Shown in pieces: positions 56,340-64,000 of a stretch of DNA of 64,000 nt (position 1 is its first letter; every line of letters starts with the position of its first letter). The translations under genes and the position numbers were made by a program. Location: NCBI RefSeq assembly GCF_026391055.1, contig NZ_JAPLET010000020.1:62001-126000 (forward strand), in the 5' to 3' direction. The notes under the pieces were generated by a model, which was not told where the DNA came from, did no database searches, and saw only the letters and a list, made by a program, of their open reading frames with translations. The DNA is from Spirosoma sp. (GTDB lineage Bacteria; Bacteroidota; Bacteroidia; Cytophagales; Spirosomataceae).

Positions 56340-56353
56340 TATAAGTAAAGAAA

Positions 56354-56393
56354 AGTAAAAAAGGTCTCGTGTTTGCACGAGACCTTTTTTACT
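56354..56393. terminator. Bidirectional terminator between ftsH and the phosphoesterase gene
   Basis: AGTAAAAAAGGTCTCGTG and CACGAGACCTTTTTTACT are exact complements around a 4-nt loop, with T runs on both strands. The stop codon of the minus-strand gene (56389-56391) lies inside the right arm. Confidence 0.88.
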
Positions 56394-56880
56394 TTTTACC
56401 CAGCTCAATAACCTGCATGTCCAGAATACGACCGGCGTCGAGCGAAAAGCGTAAAATGGTGCGCATTTTGTGAAAACCCGTTTTGCCAGCTGCGCCAGGA
56501 TTCATAAATAATAAATTATTTATGGCTGGATCGCGAACAACTTTAAGAATATGCGAATGGCCACAAATAAAAATATCGGGTCGATTTGCCTTGAGTTGTG
56601 GGCGAGTGGTTGGATTATAACTGGGGGGAGTTCCGCCAATGTGTGTCATCCAAATGTCGAGCCCTTCCAGCGTAAAACGTTGGTTCAAGGGTAACTCAAT
56701 TGATTCGTTGTCAATATTACCACATACAATTCGTAAAGGGCGAAAGCGTTTTAAGGCATCGGCGACCTCCATGTTTCCAACATCACCGGCATGCCATATT
56801 TCATCGCAAGCTTCAAAATGAGTGAAAACCTGCGGGTCCAGATAGCTATGGGTGTCGGATAATAGTCCTATGCGAGTCAT
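56389..56880 (-). CDS. YfcE/MJ0936-type metallophosphoesterase
   Basis: 163 aa with the calcineurin-like metal motifs in order: GLLSDTHSYLDP (D-x-H), WHAGDVGN (GD), VCGNIDNE (GN-D), THIGG and FICGHSHI (GHxH). Short single-domain members hydrolyse phosphodiesters of unknown natural substrate. The stop lies within the shared terminator with ftsH. Confidence 0.88.
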   Translation of the reverse strand: MTRIGLLSDTHSYLDPQVFTHFEACDEIWHAGDVGNMEVADALKRFRPLRIVCGNIDNESIELPLNQRFTLEGLDIWMTHIGGTPPSYNPTTRPQLKANRPDIFICGHSHILKVVRDPAINNLLFMNPGAAGKTGFHKMRTILRFSLDAGRILDMQVIELGKK

Positions 56881-56922
56881 TTAACAAGTAGTGCGTTAGT
56901 AAATCCGTAGGAGGGTACTAAC

Positions 56923-58614
56923 TTATTTTCCCAAAATTAGCTCTTTCATCTCACTGCGTATCTTCTTTTTGTCAATTTTACCAACGCTGGTTTTAGGGAT
57001 TTCTGTAACAAAAAGTATACGGTCGGGAACATACCATTTGTGAAGTTCGCCCCGTTCCACTTTGGCCAGTAAACCTGCTTTTATCCCTTCGGCCTGTAGG
57101 GTGTAACCTGGTTTCTGCACGATAATCGCATGTGGACGCTCACCCCAGCGGTCGTCCGGCAAGCCAATAACGGCCGATTCGGCTACCCCCTCGATCTGCG
57201 AGAGAACATCTTCCATATCCAGCGAAGATACCCATTCACCCCCGGTCTTAATCACGTCTTTGGTACGATCAGCAATAACTACCCAATAGTCGGGCGTGAT
57301 ACTGGCGACATCGCCTGTATGAAGCCAGCCGCCTTTCCACAGATCAGCACTTCGTTCGGGGTCTTCGTAATAGCCTTGGGTAAGCCAGGGGCCACGGGCT
57401 ACAATTTCACCTAGTGAATGGCCGTCATGTAGAACGAAATTGCCGTCGTCATCCATCAGCCGCATCTCAATAAATGGCGATATCCGCCCGGCACGAGTCC
57501 GTAGCTCAATCTGCTCTTCCGGTAATAGTTGTTTTTCCTGCTCATTTAAATAACCGACTGCCATAACCGGAGCTGTTTCTGACATGCCGTAGCCCGACAT
57601 GACCGTAATGCCCAACTCTGTTGCTGCTTTGGCAAGTCCTTTTGTAAGAGCCGAGCCACCAATAAGCACTTTCCACCGGCTAAGGTTCTGTTTAAATTTT
57701 GGCGCGGCCGGGCTACTCACCAGCATATTCAGGATGGTAGGCACACAATGGGACAGGGTCACGCCTTCGGTGATAAGCAGGTTAAGCAGCACTTCCGGTT
57801 CATACCGGCCGGGGTAAACCTGCTTTGCTGACATCATCGTTGCCAGAAAAGGAAATCCCCAGGCATGTACGTGAAACATGGGTGTGATGGGCATATAAAC
57901 ATCCGTAGAGCCTTTAAATGGCATGGCTTCATAACCGATGATATATGTCAGAAGGCCCATCGTATGCATGAACAATTGTCGGTGTGAAAAATAAACACCT
58001 TTTGGATTGCCTGTCGTCCCAGTTGTATAGAAGGTGGTTGCCCAGGTATTCTCGTCGAAGTCTGGAAATTCGTACTGGTCCGAAGCCCCTTTGAGCAGGG
58101 CTTCGTATTCGCCCGAAAAGCCTTCCGGTAATTCAGCAAGTGATTTAGTCCCCGAGGTACCGGTGTATACTTTATCACTTAGTAGAACATACGTTTCAAC
58201 GGTGGTTAGTTGAGGTTTTATCGCAGCCAGGATCGGAAGGAAATCCTCATGGATGAAAACGACTTTGTCCTGAGCGTGATTCATTGTATACAGAATCTGC
58301 GACGGTGACAGCCGGATGTTTATCGTGTGCAGTATGGCGCCAGCACTGGTAACGCCCAGAAAACATTCAAGATATCGGTGGCTATCCCAGTCCAGGACAG
58401 CTACTGTGTCGCCCGGTTTCACCTCTAAATCAATCAGAACGTTGGCGAGTTGCCTGACACGTTGATTAAATCGGGTGTAATTCATTCGGAAAAGATTCCG
58501 GTAGACTATTTCGCGCTGGGGTTCATATCTAAGTGACTGTGCGAGCAGGTTTTTTATGAGTAAAGGGGGCTCGTGAGCTTCGGTAGTGCGGGGGATAAGC
58601 TTTGTCTGAATCAT
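56923..58614 (-). CDS. Long/medium-chain fatty acid-CoA ligase
   Basis: 563 aa adenylate-forming enzyme with the AMP loop YTTGTTGNPKGVYFSHRQ, the MSGYGMSETAPV segment, WLHTGDVASI and DRTKDVIKTGGEWVSS, and the C-terminal catalytic lysine in PKTSVGKIDKKKI. The pattern fits FadD-like ligases for free fatty acids, in beta-oxidation or lipid recycling. It stands alone on the minus strand. Confidence 0.88.
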   Translation of the reverse strand: MIQTKLIPRTTEAHEPPLLIKNLLAQSLRYEPQREIVYRNLFRMNYTRFNQRVRQLANVLIDLEVKPGDTVAVLDWDSHRYLECFLGVTSAGAILHTINIRLSPSQILYTMNHAQDKVVFIHEDFLPILAAIKPQLTTVETYVLLSDKVYTGTSGTKSLAELPEGFSGEYEALLKGASDQYEFPDFDENTWATTFYTTGTTGNPKGVYFSHRQLFMHTMGLLTYIIGYEAMPFKGSTDVYMPITPMFHVHAWGFPFLATMMSAKQVYPGRYEPEVLLNLLITEGVTLSHCVPTILNMLVSSPAAPKFKQNLSRWKVLIGGSALTKGLAKAATELGITVMSGYGMSETAPVMAVGYLNEQEKQLLPEEQIELRTRAGRISPFIEMRLMDDDGNFVLHDGHSLGEIVARGPWLTQGYYEDPERSADLWKGGWLHTGDVASITPDYWVVIADRTKDVIKTGGEWVSSLDMEDVLSQIEGVAESAVIGLPDDRWGERPHAIIVQKPGYTLQAEGIKAGLLAKVERGELHKWYVPDRILFVTEIPKTSVGKIDKKKIRSEMKELILGK

Positions 58615-58732
58615 AATGCCTAATTATATTATTTAACAAATGGATAAGTCGAAGGTAGAATTGAATAATTGAAAGAAAAAATGGTGTAGCCTAAAAGGAC
58701 TGTAAGCTAAGGGTTCACTGTATTCGATGCAT

Positions 58733-58767
58733 AAAAAACCAGCTAATCTAACAGATCAGCTGGTTGA
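58733..58767 (-). terminator. Terminator of the nucleoside transporter gene
   Basis: On the minus strand AACCAGCTGATCT pairs with AGATTAGCTGGTT (one mismatch) followed by six T (58738-58733), 35 bp after the transporter stop. Confidence 0.85.
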
Positions 58768-58801
58768 AGGAATAAATTCCAATATGTATAAAAGCGGTTA
58801 T

Positions 58802-60043
58802 CTACAAGAGTAGCCCGGCTATGGTAGCCGACATATAACTTGCCAGCGTACCGCAAATAAGTGCTTTAAAGCCAATGCGTGCCAGATCGCTTCGGCGTTT
58901 TGGCGCTAGTTCGCCAATGCCACCCACCTGAATAGCGATCGAACTGAAGTTGGCAAAGCCACACAGAGCAAAGCTAACGATAGCGATTGTTTTGGGGTCA
59001 AGTGTCTGCTTTATCTTAACTAAGTCCAGATACGCAACAAATTCATTAACTACCATTTTTGTCCCCATCAGGGCACCAGCGGCTTCGATGTCTTTAGCTG
59101 GTACGCCCATTGCCCAGGCAAACAGAGAGAAAAGTTTACCAAGCAGGTAGTTAAGGCTCAAGAAATCGACGTTGAAAATGTAGAAACCTATGCGGAACAT
59201 CAAGCTATCGATCAGTGCGATCAGAGCGATAAAACCAATCAGCATGGCCACTACATTGAAACCTACTTTAAGTCCTTCGCTTGCTCCGGCGGCAATGGCA
59301 TCAAGTAGGTTCGCATAAATTTTCTTGATTTCAACTTTAACCGTTCCCTGGGTTTCCGAAATCTGTGTTTCCGGCATCACGATCTTACTGATTACCAGTG
59401 CCCCCGGTGCAGCCATAATGCTGGCCGCCAATAGATAGGGAGCAGGCACGCCCAGAGAAATGTAAACCGCGAGTACACCCCCGGCAATACAAGCGAACGA
59501 ACCGGTCATGCTGGCGAGTAGCTCAGAGTTGGTCATGCCATTGAGGTACGGCTTGATCATGATCTGCGCTTCTACCTGCCCAACAAATGTACTAGCAACG
59601 TTGGACAACGCTTCGGCTCCACTCACGCCCATCAACCATTTCATAGCCTTGGCCATCACCGCTACGATGCGCTGCATGATGCCCAGGTGATAAAAAATGT
59701 TGACCAGAACGGCTACAAAAATGATGGTTGGAACGACCTTGAAGAAGAAAATGAAGCTGTTTTCTGGACCAAACGCCTTTGTAAGAATATCAGGTCTCAC
59801 CAAAGAGGAGAAAACAAACTCGGCACCAATGTTGGCTTTTTGTAGCAATCGATCAACGTAATAGCCAAGACTCTGAAAGAGACGTTGTCCAATGTCCGTT
59901 TTTAAGACGAAAACAGCCAGACCAAATTGAAGCGCAAGACCTACCCCAACAGTACGATAATTAATGGCTTTACGATTATCAGAAAGGGCGTAAGCAATGC
60001 CCAGAATTAAAACAATGCCAATTAGGCCGGTAAAACGCTCCAT
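58802..60043 (-). CDS. Concentrative nucleoside transporter (NupC/CNT family)
   Basis: 413 aa with about ten membrane helices and the CNT hallmarks: the Nucleos_tra2 core with VVPTIIFVAVLVNIFYHLG and SNVASTFVGQVEAQIMIKP, the gate region SMTGSFACIAGGVLAVYISLG, and NEFVAYLDL with FALCGFANFSSIAIQVG near the end. It imports nucleosides with sodium or protons. The gene has its own terminator. Confidence 0.93.
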   Translation of the reverse strand: MERFTGLIGIVLILGIAYALSDNRKAINYRTVGVGLALQFGLAVFVLKTDIGQRLFQSLGYYVDRLLQKANIGAEFVFSSLVRPDILTKAFGPENSFIFFFKVVPTIIFVAVLVNIFYHLGIMQRIVAVMAKAMKWLMGVSGAEALSNVASTFVGQVEAQIMIKPYLNGMTNSELLASMTGSFACIAGGVLAVYISLGVPAPYLLAASIMAAPGALVISKIVMPETQISETQGTVKVEIKKIYANLLDAIAAGASEGLKVGFNVVAMLIGFIALIALIDSLMFRIGFYIFNVDFLSLNYLLGKLFSLFAWAMGVPAKDIEAAGALMGTKMVVNEFVAYLDLVKIKQTLDPKTIAIVSFALCGFANFSSIAIQVGGIGELAPKRRSDLARIGFKALICGTLASYMSATIAGLLL

Positions 60044-60122
60044 TCAGTGACGACACAATTACAGTTAGGTTGGCGAATATACAAAAAGAAGGGATGGGAC
60101 GGGTCTATAAAAAAACAAGCCT

Positions 60123-60177
60123 AAGCAAAACGGGGAGGTTTGACGAATATTATTCGTCAAACCTCCCCGTTTTGCTT
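60123..60177. terminator. Perfect 27-bp-arm palindrome downstream of ppk
   Basis: Arms 60123-60149 and 60151-60177 are exact reverse complements with a single-base centre. It lies 10 bp after the ppk stop on the minus strand, with a T-rich tail beyond (TTTTTTTA, minus strand near 60107-60114). Probably the ppk terminator; its perfection over 27 bp is unusual. Confidence 0.75.
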
Positions 60178-60186
60178 ACTACCGGA

Positions 60187-62553
60187 TTAAATATTAGCGA
60201 TAGCGCGCTCGGCTCCTTCCTGATATTCTTCCTCAATTTGAGCCACCTCTGCAGGCTTAAGCTCACCGTCGAAAAGGCGGGCATCCATCACTTCTTTTTC
60301 TGTAATTTCGAAGAAACGCTGGTGTATACTAAATGGCTCTCCCGTGGTTGGCACTTCACATTTTTTGAAGTCACCATCCTCCTTCAGTTCATAAGCGTTG
60401 ACGTTATCTTGAAGATTATACTTCAGAATTAAAATAGATTGCTGTTTTACACGCGGATCGGCCAGATAAAATAACGATTCAATGCGCCGGTCAAAACTAC
60501 GAACCATGACGTCGGCGCTTCCGCCATATACTTTCGGGTCGCCGTTGTTATGGAAATAATAGATACGGGTGTGCTCCAGAAAATCACCCACAATGGAGCG
60601 AACCGTAATGTTTTCGCTGAGTCCGGCCCGGTGGGGGCGCAAACAGCAAATACTACGAACAATGAGCCGGATGGGCACACCCGCCTGCGATGCTTTGTAT
60701 AATTCGTCAATAACCAGTTTATCCTCCAGCGAATTGACCTTAATGCAGATGCCGCTTGGCAAGCCATGCTTCGCATTTTCGGCTTCCAGGCGAATCAGTC
60801 TTAGCAACTGTTCACGCATGTCGCGGGGGGCCGTAATCAGGTATTGGTATTCGTTTGGTACCGAGTGTCCTGTAATTACATTGAAAAACTCTGAGATATC
60901 GTGCGTGTAGGTTTCGTTCGTGGTGAGCAGCCCTATGTCGGTGTAGAGCTTCGAAGTATCTTCATTATAGTTACCCGTAGCCATGTGGGCATAGCGCACC
61001 ACCCGGCTGCCTTCGTTCCGAACTACGAGCAGTAGTTTGGTATGCGTTTTAAAGCGACTGATACCGTAAATGACGAAGCATCCCGCTTTCTGCAGCCGCT
61101 GCGCTTCCCGGATGTTATTTTCCTCATCAAAACGCGCTTTTACTTCAAACAATACAGAAACGTGTTTGCCGTTTTCGGCGGCTTTCAACAGGGCTTCGGT
61201 AATGCGGGAGCGCTTGGCTAAGCGGTAAACGGTGATCTTGATAGCCAGTACATTTGGATCTTCGGCAGCTTGTTCCAGCAACTGAAGTACTGGTTCAAAA
61301 TTGTTGTAAGGATGGTGTAGCAGCAAATCACGCTGTTTGATCAACTCAAAAATATCATCGGTTTTGTCGCGGCCTACCCCAAGTGGCTGCACCGGTGCGT
61401 GGGGGAGGGGCATGTCGTCTTTAAATTCCGGATTACCGATGATTTGCCACAGGGACGAAAAGTCGAGGAGGGTGTGCGATTCGAAAATGTTCAAATCATC
61501 AATTTCCCAGCGCTTCTTCAACAGATTCAGCATCCAGGGAGAACTGATCGTAGATTGGCTACCCGCAGCACTGCCTTCTGTCTCTATTTCAACCCGGGTA
61601 ACCCGGCCCAGACGCCGGTTTTTTATTTTCTGCCTGACTTCATCGATAAAATCGACTTCATCATCGTCGTTTTCATCCAGTGTAAAATCGCCGTTTCGGG
61701 TAATGCGAAACAAGTTCACCGACAAAATTTCGACGTTCCGGTACAGCTTTTTAATGTTGTGTCGGACGATTTCCTCAATTGGGATAAAAACAATAGTATC
61801 CTCTCGTTCAAAAGACAAAAAACGGGGGAGGTTAGCCGGAATCTGAACGAACGAAAGCCGTTGCCGTTCGTCTTCATCTTCAGCCCGTAAACTCTTGATT
61901 TCGACGTCGTCCGGATTCTGAGTGACAACACCGAAGATGAGCACTTTCGCCAGCAACACCGGAAATGTATGCGTGTAGTCATACAGCATCGGCGTCAGCG
62001 TGGGGTAGATCGCCCGATCGAAGTAATTGGTTGCCTCTGCCTGTTCTTCGGCAGTAAGGCTGGAATGCGTTAGCAACTGAAGACCATTTTCAGCAAAAAG
62101 CGGTAATAACTGTTCAGAAAAAACGGTCTGCTGTTCCCTGAAAAACTTATGAGCGGTTGTGTACAGCGCTTTCCGAAATGGTACTTCGCGCAGTCCTGAG
62201 TAATCGACGCGTTGTTTATGGTAGTCGAGGTAATTATATAGACTACCCACGCGAATCATAAAGAACTCGTCCAAATTCGACGCCGAAATCGCCAGAAACT
62301 TCAGCCGCTCCATAAGGGTACGATTGCTTAGCGGTGGCTTCGTATCACGGGCCTGGTCCAGAACTCGCTCATTGAACTTGAGCCAACTTAAATCACGACT
62401 CAAGTAATTACTCTGGTCGATGACGCTGGTAACCTTTTCGCTAACTTTTGCCATTTTGTCTGTCCCCTGCGCAGGCGTATTGACCTGTTTATTGGTGAAA
62501 CGGGAAACTAAGTTACCCAATATATTTCGGTTTGAGTTTAGGGAGTAACGCAT
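60187..62553 (-). CDS. ppk1: Polyphosphate kinase 1
   Basis: 788 aa with the N-terminal YLSRDLSWLKFNERVLDQ, the middle segment LHHPYNNFEPVL, and two conserved histidines: H504 in FKTHTKLLLVV and H523 in YAHMATGN, the first being the phosphorylated position by family comparison; then CCLRPHRAGLSENI and YYFHNNGD. It makes polyphosphate reversibly from ATP. The start at 62553 is the longest; the ATG at 62454 (MAKVSEKVTSV) would remove 33 non-conserved residues and is equally possible. Confidence 0.94.
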   Translation of the reverse strand: MRYSLNSNRNILGNLVSRFTNKQVNTPAQGTDKMAKVSEKVTSVIDQSNYLSRDLSWLKFNERVLDQARDTKPPLSNRTLMERLKFLAISASNLDEFFMIRVGSLYNYLDYHKQRVDYSGLREVPFRKALYTTAHKFFREQQTVFSEQLLPLFAENGLQLLTHSSLTAEEQAEATNYFDRAIYPTLTPMLYDYTHTFPVLLAKVLIFGVVTQNPDDVEIKSLRAEDEDERQRLSFVQIPANLPRFLSFEREDTIVFIPIEEIVRHNIKKLYRNVEILSVNLFRITRNGDFTLDENDDDEVDFIDEVRQKIKNRRLGRVTRVEIETEGSAAGSQSTISSPWMLNLLKKRWEIDDLNIFESHTLLDFSSLWQIIGNPEFKDDMPLPHAPVQPLGVGRDKTDDIFELIKQRDLLLHHPYNNFEPVLQLLEQAAEDPNVLAIKITVYRLAKRSRITEALLKAAENGKHVSVLFEVKARFDEENNIREAQRLQKAGCFVIYGISRFKTHTKLLLVVRNEGSRVVRYAHMATGNYNEDTSKLYTDIGLLTTNETYTHDISEFFNVITGHSVPNEYQYLITAPRDMREQLLRLIRLEAENAKHGLPSGICIKVNSLEDKLVIDELYKASQAGVPIRLIVRSICCLRPHRAGLSENITVRSIVGDFLEHTRIYYFHNNGDPKVYGGSADVMVRSFDRRIESLFYLADPRVKQQSILILKYNLQDNVNAYELKEDGDFKKCEVPTTGEPFSIHQRFFEITEKEVMDARLFDGELKPAEVAQIEEEYQEGAERAIANI

Positions 62554-62580
62554 ACTGTCTACAGAACTGTGAAGTAAAAC

Positions 62581-62610
62581 AAAAAAGCGGACTAAAGAGC
62601 CCGCTTTATG
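62581..62610 (-). terminator. Terminator of gyrB
   Basis: On the minus strand CATAAAGCGGGCT pairs with AGTCCGCTTT (one mismatch/wobble) followed by six T, just 12 bp after the gyrB stop. Confidence 0.82.
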
Positions 62611-62621
62611 TTATCATTCGG

Positions 62622-64000
62622 TTAAACATCCACTCGGGCGTATTTTGCGTTTCGTTCGATGAATTCTCGTCTGGGGGCAACTTCATCACCCATCAGCGTC
62701 GAGAAAACGTGGTCGGCATCAGCCGCCGACTCAACGGTCACTATTTTTAACGACCGGGTATCTGGATTCATTGTGGTGCTCCAGAGTTGTTCGGCGTTCA
62801 TTTCGCCAAGGCCTTTATAGCGTTGTACGCCAACATTTTCTTCCCGACCGCTGCCTGCCAGTTCTTTTACCGCGGCTTCGCGCTGGGCTTCGGTCCAGCA
62901 ATAGCGCTCTTCCTTTCCTTTCTTAACCAGGTACAGCGGGGGCTGAGCAATGTAAATGTAGCCATTGTCGATCAACGCCTTCATGTTGCGGTAGAACAGC
63001 GTTAAAATGAGGGTACGGATGTGGCTGCCATCTACGTCGGCATCGGTCATGATAATGATTTTATGATACCGGAGTTTATCCAGGTTCATAACGGTCTCAT
63101 CGTCCTTTTTCTCAAGACGTACACCGAGGGCAGTCCAGATATTTTTTATCTCTTCGTTTTCGTAGATTTTGTGTTCCATGGCCTTTTCTACGTTCAGAAT
63201 TTTACCACGGAGGGGCAAAATTGCCTGAAACGCCCGGTTGCGGCCCTGTTTGGCCGTTCCACCGGCGGAGTCACCCTCTACAAGGTACAACTCACACTTT
63301 TCCGGGTCGGTGTCGGAACAGTCGGCAAGTTTGCCGGGCAGGCCCATACCACCCATAAAGTCTTTGCGCTCGGTCATGATGCGCTTGTAGGCCAGATCGG
63401 CCGCAATACGTGCCTGAGCTGAAACAAGCACTTTCTTAACAATACCTTGAGCGGTTTTAGGGTTTTCCTCCAGCCATGTTTCGAGCAGGTCAGCCATTGT
63501 CTGGCTTACGGCACTCACTACCTCCTGGTTACCAAGCTTTGTTTTGGTCTGCCCTTCAAACTGCGGTTCCTGAACTTTCACCGAGATCACAGCGGTAAGC
63601 CCTTTGCGGAAATCTTCTCCGCTAAACGTTACTTTACCCGAATTCTTGGGTAGGACGCCCGGATTTTTGTCGGCATAGTTTTTCAATACCCGTGTTAAGG
63701 CTGATCGGAAGCCCTGAACGTGCGTACCACCTTCGTGGGTGTTAATGTTGTTAACATACGATAGGACGTTCTCACCGGCTTCGTAGTTGTACACCAGGGC
63801 CACCTGAACGGGTGTAGCCCCTTTGTTATTTTCCATGTAGATGGGTTTCATCCCATCGAGGGCGGGGCGGGTTTCATCGAGAAACTCAACAAATTCGACC
63901 AGGCCACCTTCCGAAAAGAAATCGTTCTGACGAACCGGTTCACCTGTTTCATCAACTTCGCGCATATCCTTGAGGAAGATATGAATGCCTTTGTTCAGGT
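62622..64000 (-). CDS. gyrB: DNA gyrase subunit B, C-terminal part (cut by window end)
   Basis: The frame continues past 63965 to the window edge (upstream residues read LNKGIHIFLKDMRE), so the protein is partial only because of the window. Visible parts are the end of the transducer domain, the TOPRIM domain with LVEGDSAGGTAKQGRNR and the metal aspartates in DADVDGSHIRT, and the C-terminal tail RYKGLGEMNAEQLW. GyrB supplies the ATPase of gyrase. ParE shares these motifs; ENEEIKNIWTALGV favours GyrB of Bacteroidetes. Confidence 0.93.
   Translation of the reverse strand, partial: LNKGIHIFLKDMREVDETGEPVRQNDFFSEGGLVEFVEFLDETRPALDGMKPIYMENNKGATPVQVALVYNYEAGENVLSYVNNINTHEGGTHVQGFRSALTRVLKNYADKNPGVLPKNSGKVTFSGEDFRKGLTAVISVKVQEPQFEGQTKTKLGNQEVVSAVSQTMADLLETWLEENPKTAQGIVKKVLVSAQARIAADLAYKRIMTERKDFMGGMGLPGKLADCSDTDPEKCELYLVEGDSAGGTAKQGRNRAFQAILPLRGKILNVEKAMEHKIYENEEIKNIWTALGVRLEKKDDETVMNLDKLRYHKIIIMTDADVDGSHIRTLILTLFYRNMKALIDNGYIYIAQPPLYLVKKGKEERYCWTEAQREAAVKELAGSGREENVGVQRYKGLGEMNAEQLWSTTMNPDTRSLKIVTVESAADADHVFSTLMGDEVAPRREFIERNAKYARVDV

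Noticed and set aside
62622..64000. gyrB as a truncated pseudogene
   Set aside because: The frame continues uninterrupted to the window edge with conserved residues; the missing N-terminal part is outside the window.

Overview
The window is a chromosomal segment of a Bacteroidetes bacterium, most likely a Cytophagales member close to Spirosoma. That rests on SusC/SusD pairs, the type IX secretion regulator PorX, promoter boxes of the Bacteroidetes form TAnnTTTG, starts without Shine-Dalgarno sequences, and roughly 50% GC coding DNA. The genus is inference.

Layout. 1-3.2 kb: porX, convergent with a ROK-family repressor. 4-25 kb: an accessory block with two SusC/SusD outer-membrane uptake operons, two FG-GAP (VCBS) proteins (one with a haem c motif, one with an ASPIC/UnbV tail), a large secreted esterase, a haloperoxidase-type PAP2 enzyme and a GH26 beta-mannanase-type hydrolase. 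The two SusC genes share a promoter block with a 19-bp identity and fixed spacing, so they are probably co-regulated. 25-30 kb: ftsE, a transaldolase of the TalC/Fsa group, galK, the SRP RNA gene (found here as an unlabelled RNA), a TPR lipoprotein, a TMEM220-like protein and HMG-CoA lyase. 30-36 kb: a HesB-like protein without the C-terminal cysteines, a very large membrane histidine kinase, a NUMOD4/HNH endonuclease and a CoA-binding protein.

36-42 kb is a string of minus-strand housekeeping genes (fabH, purS, pssA, a metallo-hydrolase, an RsmI-like methyltransferase, an alpha/beta hydrolase, selD); several of its gaps are filled edge to edge by long hairpins. 42-48 kb: an Oar-like TonB receptor, a glycerophosphodiester phosphodiesterase, a secreted metallo-beta-lactamase-fold protein and a patatin. 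49-64 kb: prenyl synthase, fatty acid hydroxylase/sterol desaturase, PafA-like phosphatase, birA, rsfS, ftsH, phosphoesterase, acyl-CoA ligase, nucleoside transporter, ppk1 and the C-terminal part of gyrB, cut by the window end.

The two most distinctive signals are the duplicated SusC promoter block and a family of long, often near-perfect intergenic hairpins, two of which supply the last codons of neighbouring genes. No CRISPR array, prophage, insertion sequence, rRNA or tRNA was recognised.
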